Shown: positions 53,388 to 62,898, counted from the stretch's first letter. The stretch: 64,000 nucleotides of DNA from Pseudomonas kilonensis (GCF_001269885.1 NZ_LHVH01000026.1:94210-158209), one strand, 5' to 3'. The notes: generated by a model from the letters alone, not told the origin. Numbers and translations: made by a program.

Positions 53388-54011
53388 TTAAGTCAACGCG
53401 CTCATGACAGCCTTGCGGTAGGCCGCACGCTCCTGCAACCGCGCGTACCAGGCCTGCACAGCGGGCAGCTCGGCGCGCTGGATGGGCATCTCGAACCAGG
53501 CATAAATGAAACTGCCCAGGGGAATGTCACCCATGCCGATTTCATTACCCGACAGGTAGGGCTGCTCACTCAAGGTCTGCTCGACCATCGCCAGCAAGTC
53601 GTTGCACTCCTTGATCGCCGCGTTGATGGCCGCCCAGTCCTGTTGCTCGGTCGGGGTGCGCAAGACGCCCCAGAACACGGTGCGAAACGGTGCGGCAAAA
53701 CTGGAAGTGGTCCAGTCCATCCACTTTTCAGCCTGGGCCCGTGCCTGTACGTCAGCGGGATACCAGGCCGAACCCGACGCATGGCGAGCTGCCAGGTAAC
53801 GCACGATGGTGTTGGATTCCCAGAGCACGAAGCCGTCATCCTCGATCATCGGGACTCGGCCATTGGGGTTTTTCGCACGGTACTCGGGCGTATCCACCAC
53901 ACCGAATGCCCCGCCCGCATCAATGGCCTCGTAGGCCAGCGCCAACTCTTCTGCGCACCACAACGCCTTGCGCACATTCGATGAATTTTTCCGGCCCCAT
54001 ATCTTCAGCAT
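53388..54011 (-). CDS. Glutathione S-transferase family protein
   Basis: The 207-residue protein starts MLKIWGRKNSSNVRKALWC and has GRVPMIEDDGFVLWESNTIV and a helical second domain with IGMGDIPLG. It is similar in plan to the GST at 8036. The start at 54011 was chosen because the longer ORF to 54746 overlaps the transglutaminase gene in another frame. Corresponds in place to PA2813. Confidence 0.9.
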   Translation of the reverse strand: MLKIWGRKNSSNVRKALWCAEELALAYEAIDAGGAFGVVDTPEYRAKNPNGRVPMIEDDGFVLWESNTIVRYLAARHASGSAWYPADVQARAQAEKWMDWTTSSFAAPFRTVFWGVLRTPTEQQDWAAINAAIKECNDLLAMVEQTLSEQPYLSGNEIGMGDIPLGSFIYAWFEMPIQRAELPAVQAWYARLQERAAYRKAVMSALT

Positions 54012-54055
54012 CACGGCGTCCTCGATGGATAAATGCCGCAGCAGCATACGCCGGA

Positions 54056-54715
54056 TCAGGCACGACTCAAATCGCCCTGCATGTCGCCGAGCAAGAGTGG
54101 CACCTGCTCGCCGAACAGGTGCGGGTAGCATTTCTCCAGGTGTTCGAAGAAGAACGCCTCGGGCACATCGGCGAATGGGCCGTGGTCGGTAACGTACTCC
54201 ATCAGCTTTGCCCCTTGTCGATTGAACGGGTGGAAAACGCTGTCGTGGCGACCGTCGAATTCCAGCGGGGCCACGTCGAACAACTCGCACAGCCCCTGGT
54301 TGAATGCCGGCGTGGCCTTGACCCAGCGGTCGTTCAGGTACAGCTCGGTATAACCGTGCATGGCGAACACGTCGCTCTTGAGCAATTCCAGCAGGCGCGG
54401 CGTAGACAGGTGATTGCGCACATCCGCCAGGCCGATGCGCGCCGGGATGCCGCAATGCCGGGCGCAGCCGGCCAGCAAGGTAGCCTTGGGCACGCAGTAA
54501 CTTTCGCCTGCGGCCAGCGCGTAGCTGCCGCGCAGGGTCGCCGGGTCGCGACTGAAGGTATAGGGGTTGTAGCGCACCGCCTCGCGCACGGCGTAATACA
54601 GGCTGACCGCCTGGGCCAGCGGGTCGCGGTCGGTGCCACGGTGGGTTTCGGTGAACGCGATGACCGCAGGGTGATCGCTGTCGATGAAGGGGCCGGGGTT
54701 CAGGTATTGCTGCAT
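54056..54715 (-). CDS. Transglutaminase-like domain protein
   Basis: The 219-residue protein has a transglutaminase/protease-like core with Cys in ESYCVPKATLLAGCARH, His in FAMHGYTELYLND and an Asp further on. Members of this family include peptidases and cysteine hydrolases. The ATG at 54715 (MQQYLNPG) has AGGT upstream. It lies 44 bases upstream of the GST gene and may share its transcript. Substrate unknown. Confidence 0.88.
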   Translation of the reverse strand: MQQYLNPGPFIDSDHPAVIAFTETHRGTDRDPLAQAVSLYYAVREAVRYNPYTFSRDPATLRGSYALAAGESYCVPKATLLAGCARHCGIPARIGLADVRNHLSTPRLLELLKSDVFAMHGYTELYLNDRWVKATPAFNQGLCELFDVAPLEFDGRHDSVFHPFNRQGAKLMEYVTDHGPFADVPEAFFFEHLEKCYPHLFGEQVPLLLGDMQGDLSRA

Positions 54716-54748
54716 AAAAGGAAGACCTCTCAAAAAACATCACCACCC

Positions 54749-54893
54749 GTAGGAGCTATGTAGGAGCTGTGTAGGAGCTGTCGAGTGCAACGAGGCTGCG
54801 ATCTTTCCCCAGACAATTGCATCCTGAGCGAAAGACCGACAGAGCAAGATCAAAGAGCAAGATCAAAAGATCGCAGCCTTCGGCAGCTCCTAC
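54749..54893. repeat. Second-class REP palindrome (GTAGGAGCTG type)
   Basis: GTAGGAGCT occurs three times in 54750-54780, and GAGGCTGCGATCTTT is matched by AAAGATCGCAGCCT and CAGCTCCTAC near the end. This class is unlike the GTGGGAGC elements. It lies between the transglutaminase and fadE-like genes. The remaining bases to 55129 have no ORF or clear promoter. Confidence 0.75.
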
Positions 54894-55129
54894 GGGGGGC
54901 TTGCCTCGAGTTTATCCGCAGCCCCCGGCCAGCGATAACGGCATTCCGGCCAAACAATGGCGTTTTCTCACCTTGTTAACGAACGATTTCCCACGGCTGT
55001 TGCCAACCAGACTGGCGCAATGCACCCAGGGTTTCCCACGAAATCAATCACATCGCGCTGACCGCCGGTTTTGCAGATGCCGTCTAAGCTCTGAAGGTCG
55101 GTTTTGCCTTGGTTCACGGAGGATTACAT

Positions 55130-57577
55130 ATGCTGTTGTTGTGGATACTGGTCCTGGTCGTCGGGATCGCCTGGCTGGCGCACCGGCGCACCGACCCGCT
55201 GCCCGCGCTGGGGATCGTCTCGGTCTATCTGTTGGCCATGGGCATTTTCAGCCATGCGCCCGGCTGGCTGCTGCTGATCCTCTGGGTGGTACTCGCCGCC
55301 GTCGCGGCCCCGCTGCTGCTACCGGACCTGCGCCGCAAGTATTTCAGCGCGCCGATGTTCGACTGGTTCCAGAAAACCCTGCCGCCCATGTCCGAGACCG
55401 AGCGCGACGCCATCGATGCCGGCACGGTGTGGTGGGACGGCGAACTGTTTAGCGGTCGCCCGGATTGGGACTTGCTGCTGGCCTACCCCAAGGTGCAACT
55501 GACCGAGGAAGAGCAGGCGTTCCTCGACGGCCCCACCGAAGCCCTCTGCGCAATGGTCAGCGACTGGCAGATCGGCCAGGCCATGGACCTGCCGCCGGAA
55601 GCCTGGGCTCATATAAAGGAGCACGGGTTCTTCGCGCTGATCATTCCCAAGGAATACGGCGGCAAGGGGTTCTCCGCCTATGCCCACTCCCAGGTGGCGA
55701 TGAAACTGGCCACGCGCAGCGGCGACCTGGCCTCCACCGTGATGGTCCCCAACTCCCTCGGCCCGGCAGAACTGCTGCTGCACTATGGCACCGATGAACA
55801 ACGCGACCATTACCTGCCGCGACTGGCCCGTGGCGACGACATTCCCTGCTTCGCCCTGACCGGGCCGTTGGCCGGCTCCGACGCCGGGGCGATGCCCGAC
55901 ACCGGCATCATCTGCAAGGGTGAATGGGAAGGCCAGGAAACATTGGGCCTGCGCCTGAACTGGGAAAAGCGCTACATCACCCTTGGCCCGGTGGCCACCC
56001 TCCTCGGCCTGGCCTTCAAGGCGTATGACCCCGACCACCTGCTAGGTGAGGAAGAAGACCTGGGCATCAGCCTCGCCTTGATTCCCACCGACACCCCTGG
56101 CGTGCATATCGGCCGCCGTCACCTGCCCCTTGGCGCCGCGTTCATGAATGGGCCGAACTGGGGCAAGGACGTATTCATCCCGCTGGACTTCCTCATTGGC
56201 GGCCAGGACATGCTCGGCAAGGGCTGGATGATGCTGATGAACTGCCTGTCGGTCGGGCGCTCGATTTCCCTGCCGGCGGTGGGCACCGGTGCCGCGAAGT
56301 TCACCAGCCTGGTAACGGGCCAGTACGCCCAGGTGCGCGAGCAATTCAATGTACCGTTGTCGGCGTTCGAAGGTATCCAGGAGGCCATGGCGCGCATCGG
56401 TGGCAACGCCTGGATGATGGATGCTGCACGCATGCTGACCGCCAACGCGGTAGACCTGGGGGAAAAGCCTTCGGTGCTGTCGGCCATTCTCAAGTACCAC
56501 CTGACCGAACGCGGCCGCGAATGCATCAGCCACGCCATGGACGTGCATGGCGGCAAGGGCATCATCATGGGCCCGAACAATTACCTGGGTCGCAGCTGGC
56601 AAGGTGCGCCGATCTTCATCACGGTCGAAGGCGCGAACATCCTGTCGCGCAACCTGATGATCTTTGGCCAGGGCGCCATTCGCTGCCATCCGTTCGTGCT
56701 CAAGGAAATGGCCCTGGCAAGCCGTGAAGACAAGGACCAGGCGCTGGTCGAGTTCGACGCCTTGTTGCTCAAGCACATTGGTTTTGCCGTGAGTAACGCC
56801 GCCAGCACCCTGGTGCTCAACCTGGGCCTGGGGCATTTCGAGAAGGCCCCCGGCAATGCCTTGAGCCAGGGATATTTCCGCGCCCTCAACCGGCAGGCAG
56901 CGGCATTTGCCCTGCTGGCGGACTTGAGCATGATGCTGCTGGGGGGTGAACTCAAACGCCGTGAACGCTTGTCGGCCCGCCTGGGCGACGTCTTGAGCAA
57001 CCTGTACCTGGCGTCCGCCGCGCTCAAGCGCTATCACGACCTGGACTCGCCGGACCACATGAAGCCGCTGTTCACCTGGGCCATGGAGGAAAGCCTGGGC
57101 CAGTCGGAGCGTGCGCTGGATGAACTGCTGAGCAACTTTCCGAACCGGGTGCTGGGTTGCCTGTTGCGGCTGGTGGTGTTCCCCTTCGGTCGTCGTCACA
57201 AGGGCCCGAGCGACAAACTCGACGCCGAGGTGGCGGCGGTCATCGGCCGGCCCAAGGGTGACCCGACCCTCGAAGAGTTGCTGCAGGGCTGCTATCGCCC
57301 GCAATCGATCGACGACCCGGTGGGCGCCCTGCAACACGCCGCCGACCTGCTGGCCGCCGCCCATCCGCTGCACAAGAAACTGCACGTCGCGCTCAAGCAG
57401 GGTCAGCTCAACCCGGCGCCGGGCGAGCCCCTCATCGACGCGGCCCTGGAAGCGGGTGTGCTGCAAGCCGGTGAAGCGCAGACCTTACGCGCGGCCGAGG
57501 CGGCGCGGCGCAAGGTCATCGATGTGGATGACTTCGATAAGGAGGAGTTGACGCTGGCGCAGGACAAGGTCCGTTGA
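55130..57577 (+). CDS. fadE: Acyl-CoA dehydrogenase, FadE type
   Basis: The 815-residue enzyme starts fatty-acid beta-oxidation by FAD-dependent desaturation of acyl-CoA. Length and layout equal E. coli FadE: two N-terminal membrane segments (about 1-18 and 25-60), the acyl-CoA dehydrogenase core (about 120-560; FALTGPLAGSDAGAMPD, DVHGGKGIIMGP with the catalytic base region), and the DUF1974 C-terminal extension (about 570-800). GGAGG lies nine bases before the ATG at 55130. Electrons would go via ETF to the ETF-QO whose end opens this window. Confidence 0.94.
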   Translation: MLLLWILVLVVGIAWLAHRRTDPLPALGIVSVYLLAMGIFSHAPGWLLLILWVVLAAVAAPLLLPDLRRKYFSAPMFDWFQKTLPPMSETERDAIDAGTVWWDGELFSGRPDWDLLLAYPKVQLTEEEQAFLDGPTEALCAMVSDWQIGQAMDLPPEAWAHIKEHGFFALIIPKEYGGKGFSAYAHSQVAMKLATRSGDLASTVMVPNSLGPAELLLHYGTDEQRDHYLPRLARGDDIPCFALTGPLAGSDAGAMPDTGIICKGEWEGQETLGLRLNWEKRYITLGPVATLLGLAFKAYDPDHLLGEEEDLGISLALIPTDTPGVHIGRRHLPLGAAFMNGPNWGKDVFIPLDFLIGGQDMLGKGWMMLMNCLSVGRSISLPAVGTGAAKFTSLVTGQYAQVREQFNVPLSAFEGIQEAMARIGGNAWMMDAARMLTANAVDLGEKPSVLSAILKYHLTERGRECISHAMDVHGGKGIIMGPNNYLGRSWQGAPIFITVEGANILSRNLMIFGQGAIRCHPFVLKEMALASREDKDQALVEFDALLLKHIGFAVSNAASTLVLNLGLGHFEKAPGNALSQGYFRALNRQAAAFALLADLSMMLLGGELKRRERLSARLGDVLSNLYLASAALKRYHDLDSPDHMKPLFTWAMEESLGQSERALDELLSNFPNRVLGCLLRLVVFPFGRRHKGPSDKLDAEVAAVIGRPKGDPTLEELLQGCYRPQSIDDPVGALQHAADLLAAAHPLHKKLHVALKQGQLNPAPGEPLIDAALEAGVLQAGEAQTLRAAEAARRKVIDVDDFDKEELTLAQDKVR

Positions 57578-57598
57578 TCGTGACGGCGAGGTACGCCG

Positions 57599-57649
57599 TC
57601 ACCTATAGCTGGTCACCTATAGCTGGTCACCTATAGCTCTTCACCTATA
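57599..57649. repeat. Tandem 14-bp repeat, three and a half copies
   Basis: TCACCTATAGCTGG occurs at 57599 and 57613, TCACCTATAGCTCT at 57627 and TCACCTATA at 57641. Each copy holds CTATA, like an RpoS -10 element. It lies between fadE and the next gene. Confidence 0.9.
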
Positions 57650-57707
57650 AAAGCAGGCGCAAGGGCTTTATACTCCTGCGCCCGTTTTGCTCTTGAGGAC
57701 TTATCTC

Positions 57708-58115
57708 GTGTCCAATGTCGTTGCCGATCACCTTGTCTTGCTTGACCACTTGCGCAGCATCCTGGTCGCCGTGGGTGAGGCCGAACAGGTGCCCGAAGAA
57801 AGCCATGCCCTGTTTCTGGAGCGCTTCGACGAGTTGCGCGCGCAACTGCCCGTCGACCCGATCGAAAGCCAGTACCTGGGCCAGGACCTCCTCTGCCAGG
57901 TGATCGTCCGTTATCCACAGATCGCCCACCTGGTGCCTCGCGACCTGCTCTGGTACTTCGCCGGCGACTGCCTGCACTACATGCCCGACGAAGAAATCGC
58001 CCTGTACCAGGCCCTGGAGGAGCGTCGTTTCGAAGCCGAGCAAAACGACGAGCCTTTCGACTGGAACCAGGAAAAACAATTGCTGGCGATGTCGGAGCAG
58101 GACAGCAAGCACTGA
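57708..58115 (+). CDS. PA2817-like small conserved protein
   Basis: The 135-residue acidic soluble protein lacks signal or membrane segments. It resembles the family named after PA2817 in P. aeruginosa (SHALFLERFDELRAQLPVDP, YFAGDCLHYMPDEEIALYQ). Function unknown. The start is a GTG at 57708 with GAGGA upstream; an in-frame start at 57687 would overlap the leader. Terminator follows. Confidence 0.75.
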   Translation: MSNVVADHLVLLDHLRSILVAVGEAEQVPEESHALFLERFDELRAQLPVDPIESQYLGQDLLCQVIVRYPQIAHLVPRDLLWYFAGDCLHYMPDEEIALYQALEERRFEAEQNDEPFDWNQEKQLLAMSEQDSKH

Positions 58116-58135
58116 TTGCGATCCGTCATGCAAAG

Positions 58136-58168
58136 GCCCGCACGGTTAACCCGGCGGGCTTTTTTTTT
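58136..58168 (+). terminator. Terminator of the PA2817-like gene
   Basis: GCCCGC (58136-58141) pairs with GCGGGC (58154-58159); an inner CGGTTAACCG is possible. Nine Ts follow. Confidence 0.9.
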
Positions 58169-58200
58169 GCCTAGCCAACGTGTGTCGCCTGGACGGGCCT

Positions 58201-58226
58201 CATCGCGAGCAAGCTTTGCTCCCACA
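58201..58226. repeat. Single inverted REP arm
   Basis: CATCGCGAGCAAGCTTTGCTCC, the same variant as in the 63518 array, directly before the structured element. Confidence 0.8.
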
Positions 58227-58241
58227 GATCGGAAGGGTATA

Positions 58242-58560
58242 CGACCGCAAGAGCCAGGTCGGCTATCAGGCCGCCTCACTTTTGCTTTTGATCTGGAGGC
58301 CCCGTTAACCACGATGGCCGAACGCAGGCATTGTGGAGTGGGCAACCCGGCATGGATGCCGGGATAGCCGCGCTGGGCCATGGATGGCCCTTCGCGGCGG
58401 GCCCACGGAGCAATGCCGGAGAGAGGGCATGCCGAGCCTAGGCGAGGCACCGAGTGGTGGGGCAAGCCTTTTTTGCTTACTTTTTTGGCGTCTGAAAAAA
58501 GTGAGCCGCCGTAAGGGCGGAACCCTAAGTAGCCGTTACCGCAGCAACGGATATGTACCT
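58242..58560. repeat. About 300-bp structured intergenic repeat element
   Basis: The stretch opens with GAGCCAGGTCGGCTATCAGG and contains nested hairpins (GGCATGGATGCC; GGGCCATGGATGGCCC; GGCATGCC), a poly-T stretch and a segment ending in GCAACGGATATGTACC. No ORF has gene-like codon use. I recognise this kind of sequence as a recurrent intergenic element in fluorescent pseudomonads; its function is unknown to me. It could be mobile or transcribed. Confidence 0.6.
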
Positions 58561-58590
58561 GGTCAACAAAATCCATGTCGACTGACACCC

Positions 58591-58683
58591 CGCCATCGCG
58601 AGCAAGCTCCCCACTGGTTTGTGGTTGATCATAAAATTCATGTACGCAGCGGCTTCTGTGGGAGCGAGCTTGCTCGCGATGGG
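58591..58683. repeat. REPIN with a shortened left arm
   Basis: The left arm CGCGAGCAAGCTCCCCAC lacks four bases of the core; the right arm (58657-58683) is complete. It sits at the end of the LysR gene. Confidence 0.8.
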
Positions 58684-58688
58684 GCCGG

Positions 58689-59687
58689 TCAAAACAACCC
58701 ATCACTCTCCGGCAACTCATAACCTGGCGCGACCTTGCTGGGGCCACTCTCGCCGCCCACCGTGCTCAAGGTCGGCTCCTTCTCCAGGCACGCCACCAGA
58801 TAATCAATGAACACCCGCAGCTTGGGCGGCAGGTAGCGGGTCGGTGAATGCAGCAACCACAAGCCACCGTGGTAGGAAGCCAGGAACGTCCAGTCGGCCA
58901 ATACCTGCACGATCAAGCCTTGTTCCAAGGCATGACGGGCGGTGAAGTACGGCAGGCTGCCAATGCCGATGTGCTGCAAGACGGCCCCCAACCGCACGCC
59001 CGTGTGATTGGCCGCGTAGCGCCCATGCACGCCGACAGTGACGGGCTTGCTGCCTTTCTTGAATTTCCAGCGCGCATCGTTCGGGGTTGCCCCCAGGTAA
59101 ATGCAGCTGTGTTCCAACAGGTCGTGAGGATGCGTGGGCGTACCGTGTTCGGCCAGGTATTGCGGCGTGGCGCAGAGCAGGTGATCAATGGTCAGCAACT
59201 GACGCCCCACCAGCCCGACCGGAGGTTGATCGGTAATCCGGATGGCCAGGTCGACATGATCGTCGATCAGGTCAACCTGCCGATCTTCCAGAAACAACTC
59301 CACATCGACCTTCGGATAACGACGCAAGAATTCGGGCATGTGCGGATGAATCACGAAACGCCCCACCGCCTTGGGCACGCTGACGCGGATGCGGCCTTCA
59401 GCCTCCTGAGTGAACTGCCCACTGATTTCCATCACCGACCGAGCGGCGGCGACCATTTCCTGACAGCGCTTGAACACCTCTTCCCCGCCATCGCTCAAAC
59501 GCAACTTGCGGGTGGTGCGTTGCAGCAAGCGGGTCGCCAGGGCTTTCTCCAGGCGAGAAATACTGCGGCTGATGGCCGACGGGGATGAGCCTGACTGGCG
59601 GGCCGCCTCGGAGAAGCTGCCGGTCTCCACGACCTTGACGAAGATGGCCATTTCGGCCAGCAACGGCAACGGTAGATTTGTGCTCAT
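58689..59687 (-). CDS. LysR-family transcriptional regulator
   Basis: The 332-residue protein has a LysR winged helix (about 8-68, FSEAARQSGSSPSAISRSISRLE) and a periplasmic-binding-like effector domain. It is divergent from the AlaX gene and may control it or itself. No effector can be assigned. Confidence 0.9.
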   Translation of the reverse strand: MSTNLPLPLLAEMAIFVKVVETGSFSEAARQSGSSPSAISRSISRLEKALATRLLQRTTRKLRLSDGGEEVFKRCQEMVAAARSVMEISGQFTQEAEGRIRVSVPKAVGRFVIHPHMPEFLRRYPKVDVELFLEDRQVDLIDDHVDLAIRITDQPPVGLVGRQLLTIDHLLCATPQYLAEHGTPTHPHDLLEHSCIYLGATPNDARWKFKKGSKPVTVGVHGRYAANHTGVRLGAVLQHIGIGSLPYFTARHALEQGLIVQVLADWTFLASYHGGLWLLHSPTRYLPPKLRVFIDYLVACLEKEPTLSTVGGESGPSKVAPGYELPESDGLF

Positions 59688-59777
59688 GGCGCAACAGTCC
59701 TTTGAAATTTGAACGGATTATCACCCTTTTACGCCCTCCCTATAATCCCGTCACAATTTCTGATGTGGATATGGCAC

Positions 59778-60404
59778 ATGACGCTTCGCCTCTTTTTCCA
59801 TAGCGATGACCTCAAGGCCAACGTGGAAGTCCTGGATTGCAGCCCCCGGGAACATGAGTTTGCCGTGGTGCTGCACGCCACCCTGTTCCACCCCCAGGGT
59901 GGCGGGCAGCCCTGCGACACCGGATGGATCGGTGAAAGCCAAGTGCTGCGCGTGGTCCAGGATGGGCCACAAATCGTTCATTACGTCGACTGCCCGGTGG
60001 CCTTGGGCATGGCTGAGATCCGCGTGGAGGCGCAGCGCCGACAGTTGAATGCGCGCCTGCATTCGGCTGGGCACCTGATCGGCCATTTCGCCGAGACCCG
60101 TGGCTGGACGCCGATCAAGGCCCATCATTGGCCCGGCGAAAGCCGCGTGCAGTTCCAGCCGGGGGAAAATCCTAAGGAACTGGACATCTCGATCATTCAG
60201 CAAGGCATCGACGAATGGATTGCCGACGACCTGCCGCGCCTGATCACGTTACGCGAAGGCCTGCGCGAAGTCGGTTTCGGTGAACTGGCCGCCTACGGTT
60301 GCGGTGGCACTCACGTGCCGCGCCTGCAGGAACTTGGCGCTGTCACCATCACCTCGCTTTCGCAAAAGAAAGGAACACTGTCAGTGCACTACCACTTGAC
60401 CTGA
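59778..60404 (+). CDS. AlaX-type alanyl-tRNA editing protein
   Basis: Free-standing editing domain that clears Ser or Gly from tRNA-Ala. The 208-residue protein has the zinc site HSAGH and CGGTH. The start MTLRLFFHSDD at 59778 fits the family; an ATG five codons upstream (59763) is possible. Divergent from LysR. Confidence 0.9.
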   Translation: MTLRLFFHSDDLKANVEVLDCSPREHEFAVVLHATLFHPQGGGQPCDTGWIGESQVLRVVQDGPQIVHYVDCPVALGMAEIRVEAQRRQLNARLHSAGHLIGHFAETRGWTPIKAHHWPGESRVQFQPGENPKELDISIIQQGIDEWIADDLPRLITLREGLREVGFGELAAYGCGGTHVPRLQELGAVTITSLSQKKGTLSVHYHLT

Positions 60405-60882
60405 TATCCGCCAGCCCCTGCGACCAGGAATGGCTCGCAGGCCTCGCCTCCCGCAGACAGATTTGCTCCTGCGAATCCCCCTTCACAACACAAAAAGACA
60501 AATTATTGACGCCTGCTTGAGCGAACTTTTTCCTTCCGTCACTTTTTAGTCATTTTTTTGATTCCTGGCGTGGCGCTTTGCCATGCTTGAACTACCGTCA
60601 AACAGAAGCAAGGACGGGGTCGGTAAAACGCTCCTGAAGCGACTTGATCGACACCGTCACTGCCTTCGAAAATCCCGGAGATCCCGGGTACCGAAACGTT
60701 GTTTGCAAGCAGCCTGTCGTTCAGTCAGGCCGGTGAAATGCGCCCGTTTGCTTATAGCGACGAGGCCTGAAACCGGCATCAATGAACGGTCAGGCGAGAT
60801 GGAAAGGGGCAGCCCGGGCCTCTTAAGTGATCCGAGGCAAATAGTTAAGCCTAGGGATGGTCTCTTCATCGAGGATCACTTC
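60405..60882. other. 478-base gap before the secretin gene
   Basis: No ORF with gene-like codons or recognised motif. It holds A/T-rich promoter-like sequence near 60525-60565. A long in-frame extension of the secretin ORF from 60583 lacks family similarity and a ribosome site and is taken as leader. Confidence 0.5.
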
Positions 60883-62106
60883 ATGACCCAGCGCACTGCA
60901 CCCGTTTTAAAACATTTCATTCATGGCCTGTTCTGGATGGGTCTTGGCTTGGAGGCGGCCCAGGCCGCAGCGGCAAACTGTTCGCAACTGGACAGTTTGC
61001 CGGCAACCTTCGAGGTCGGCCAAGGGCTCCAGAGCGAACTGCGCATCCTCGCCCCCGTGACGAAGTTGGCAGTCGGCGACCCGAAAATTGCCGATGTGCA
61101 GCCCAGTGGCAGCGATGCCTTCATCCTCACAGGCCTGGCGCCCGGCGCCACCAGCCTGATGGTCTGGACCGACTGTTCGAAGATACCGCGCCAGAGCATG
61201 GTGTTTGTCAAAGGCCGGGCCACTGAGGCGCTGACGGGCGCTGCGAACATGCCTTCCGAAGACCCGATGCTGCTCGCCCAGGTGCAGACTGACATTCGTT
61301 TCGTCGAAGTCAGCCGGACCAAGCTCAAGGAAGCCTCGACGTCGATTTTCGGCAGCCGTGGCAATTTCCTGTTCGGCTCACCAAGGACCTTGCCCACCAT
61401 CGGCGGTGTTGTCCGGCCTTCATTGCCGGTCAACAACGACATGTTCAACCTGTCTTTCGCCACCGGTAAGACCCTGTTGATGATCAACGCCCTGGAAGGC
61501 AGCGGTTTTGCCTATACCCTGGCGCGGCCGAGCCTGGTGGCCCTCAGCGGGCAGAGCGCGAGTTTCCTGGCCGGGGGCGAAGTGCCGATCCCGGTGCCCA
61601 GTGCCGGCAGCGACAACGTGTCCATCGAGTACAAGGAGTTCGGTATTCGCCTGACCCTGACCCCCACCGTCATCGGCAAGAATCGCATCGTCTTGAAGGT
61701 GGCACCGGAAGTCAGTGAGCTGGATTTCACCAACGCGGTGAACATCGCCGGGACATTGGTGCCAGCACTCACGGTGCGCCGTACCGATACCAGCATCGCC
61801 CTGGCCGATGGCGAAAGTTTTGTCATCAGTGGCCTGATCAGCACCCGCAACAGCTCCCAGGTAAACAAGTTTCCTGGGCTGGGCGATGTGCCGATTCTCG
61901 GCGCGTTCTTTCGTGACAATTCCATCAACCGCGAAGAGCGCGAACTGCTGATGATCGTCACACCGCACCTGGTCCAACCGTTGGCGGCCGACGCGCAACT
62001 GCCGACCTTGCCGGGTGAACAGCTGCGCAATTACGACCCGAATTTCTACCGCATGTACTTCCTTGAACATGGCGAGTTTGACAACCGCAGCGGGCTTTCC
62101 CAATGA
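60883..62106 (+). CDS. rcpA: RcpA/CpaC-type pilus secretin
   Basis: The outer-membrane secretin of Tad (Flp) pili. The 407-residue precursor has a signal peptide (about 1-28), a pilus N-terminal (BON-like) domain (about 40-110; FEVGQGLQSELRI, VGDPKIADVQP) and a C-terminal secretin domain (about 170-385; SFLAGGEVPIPVP, GIRLTLTPTVIGKNRI, VISGLISTRNSSQVNKFPGL, then GDVPILGAFF). GAGGATCAC precedes the ATG. It is unusual here in being followed at once by a TPR gene and not by cpaE/tadZ-tadA-tadB-tadC. Confidence 0.9.
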   Translation: MTQRTAPVLKHFIHGLFWMGLGLEAAQAAAANCSQLDSLPATFEVGQGLQSELRILAPVTKLAVGDPKIADVQPSGSDAFILTGLAPGATSLMVWTDCSKIPRQSMVFVKGRATEALTGAANMPSEDPMLLAQVQTDIRFVEVSRTKLKEASTSIFGSRGNFLFGSPRTLPTIGGVVRPSLPVNNDMFNLSFATGKTLLMINALEGSGFAYTLARPSLVALSGQSASFLAGGEVPIPVPSAGSDNVSIEYKEFGIRLTLTPTVIGKNRIVLKVAPEVSELDFTNAVNIAGTLVPALTVRRTDTSIALADGESFVISGLISTRNSSQVNKFPGLGDVPILGAFFRDNSINREERELLMIVTPHLVQPLAADAQLPTLPGEQLRNYDPNFYRMYFLEHGEFDNRSGLSQ

Positions 62107-62162
62107 GCCGGCGCCTGATGTGCAAGGCGTCCGGTGTCCAACGGTTTGCCAAGGGGTATTCA

Positions 62163-62876
62163 ATGAAAGCAGTGATCGCATTAGCGGCAACCTTGATGCT
62201 CGCTGGTTGTGCCAGCAATGGCGTGGTGGTTTCTCGCTCGGCCGATTGCGCCAAGCCCGGGGCCGACCAGGAGCTAGCCTTGAACATGGCGGAAGACATG
62301 GCCAACGAGGGTCGTTTGTACGCCAGCCTGGCGAACCTCGAACGCTTGCCTGAGGACTTGGTCCAGGTCCGTCTGCGCAAGGCCCGGGTGCTGCGCCTGA
62401 TGGGGCGCAACGAGGCCACTCCGTTGTACCAAAGCCTGCTCGGGACGTGCCTGGCCGCAGACGGTGAACATGGCCTTGGCCAGTTGGCGGCTGCCAAAAA
62501 TGACAATGCCGCCGCCACCCAATACCTCGAACGCGCAGCGAAAATGGCCCCGACCGACGGCAAGATCCGCAATGACCTGGGGGTTGTCTACCTCAATCAA
62601 CGACGCGTTTCAGAAGCCCGTTTCGAGTTCATGACCGCCATGGAGCTCCAGCAGTCAGACACGCTGGCCGCGCTCAACATGGTGACCCTGCTGATCTACC
62701 AGGACAACTGGAAGCAGGCCGCCGAGCTCGCCAACATGGCCAAGCTGAGCCCCCAGCAAGTGGCAGATGCCCAAGCCCGTGCGGAAAAAATCAGGGGTTC
62801 GGCTCCTAACGCAGTGAAGTCGCCCGCCAACCGCCTGACCGAGGTCGTCGATGCTTCAACCGGCGCGGTCAAGTAG
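62163..62876 (+). CDS. tadD: TadD-like TPR lipoprotein
   Basis: The 237-residue lipoprotein has a signal with lipobox LAGC (MKAVIALAATLMLAGCASNG) and three or four TPR-like units (AATQYLERAAKMAPTDGKIR, then NDLGVVYLNQRR). AAGGGG lies before the ATG at 62163. An ATG overlapping the rcpA stop (62103) is possible, but the lipobox favours 62163. Confidence 0.87.
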   Translation: MKAVIALAATLMLAGCASNGVVVSRSADCAKPGADQELALNMAEDMANEGRLYASLANLERLPEDLVQVRLRKARVLRLMGRNEATPLYQSLLGTCLAADGEHGLGQLAAAKNDNAAATQYLERAAKMAPTDGKIRNDLGVVYLNQRRVSEARFEFMTAMELQQSDTLAALNMVTLLIYQDNWKQAAELANMAKLSPQQVADAQARAEKIRGSAPNAVKSPANRLTEVVDASTGAVK

Positions 62877-62898
62877 AGCGTTACGAGGAGTTCAAGAA

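Noticed and set aside
53388..54746. 452-codon fusion ORF of GST with an upstream part
   Set aside because: The upstream part is the transglutaminase gene in another frame; the GST start at 54011 is typical for its family.
58333..58722. 129-codon ORF in the structured element
   Set aside because: Frame runs through hairpins and a REP, lacks a ribosome site and third-position GC bias.
60565..60590. Sigma-54 promoter before rcpA
   Set aside because: TGGCGTGG and TTTGCC resemble -24/-12 elements, but the GG-GC spacing is one base too long.
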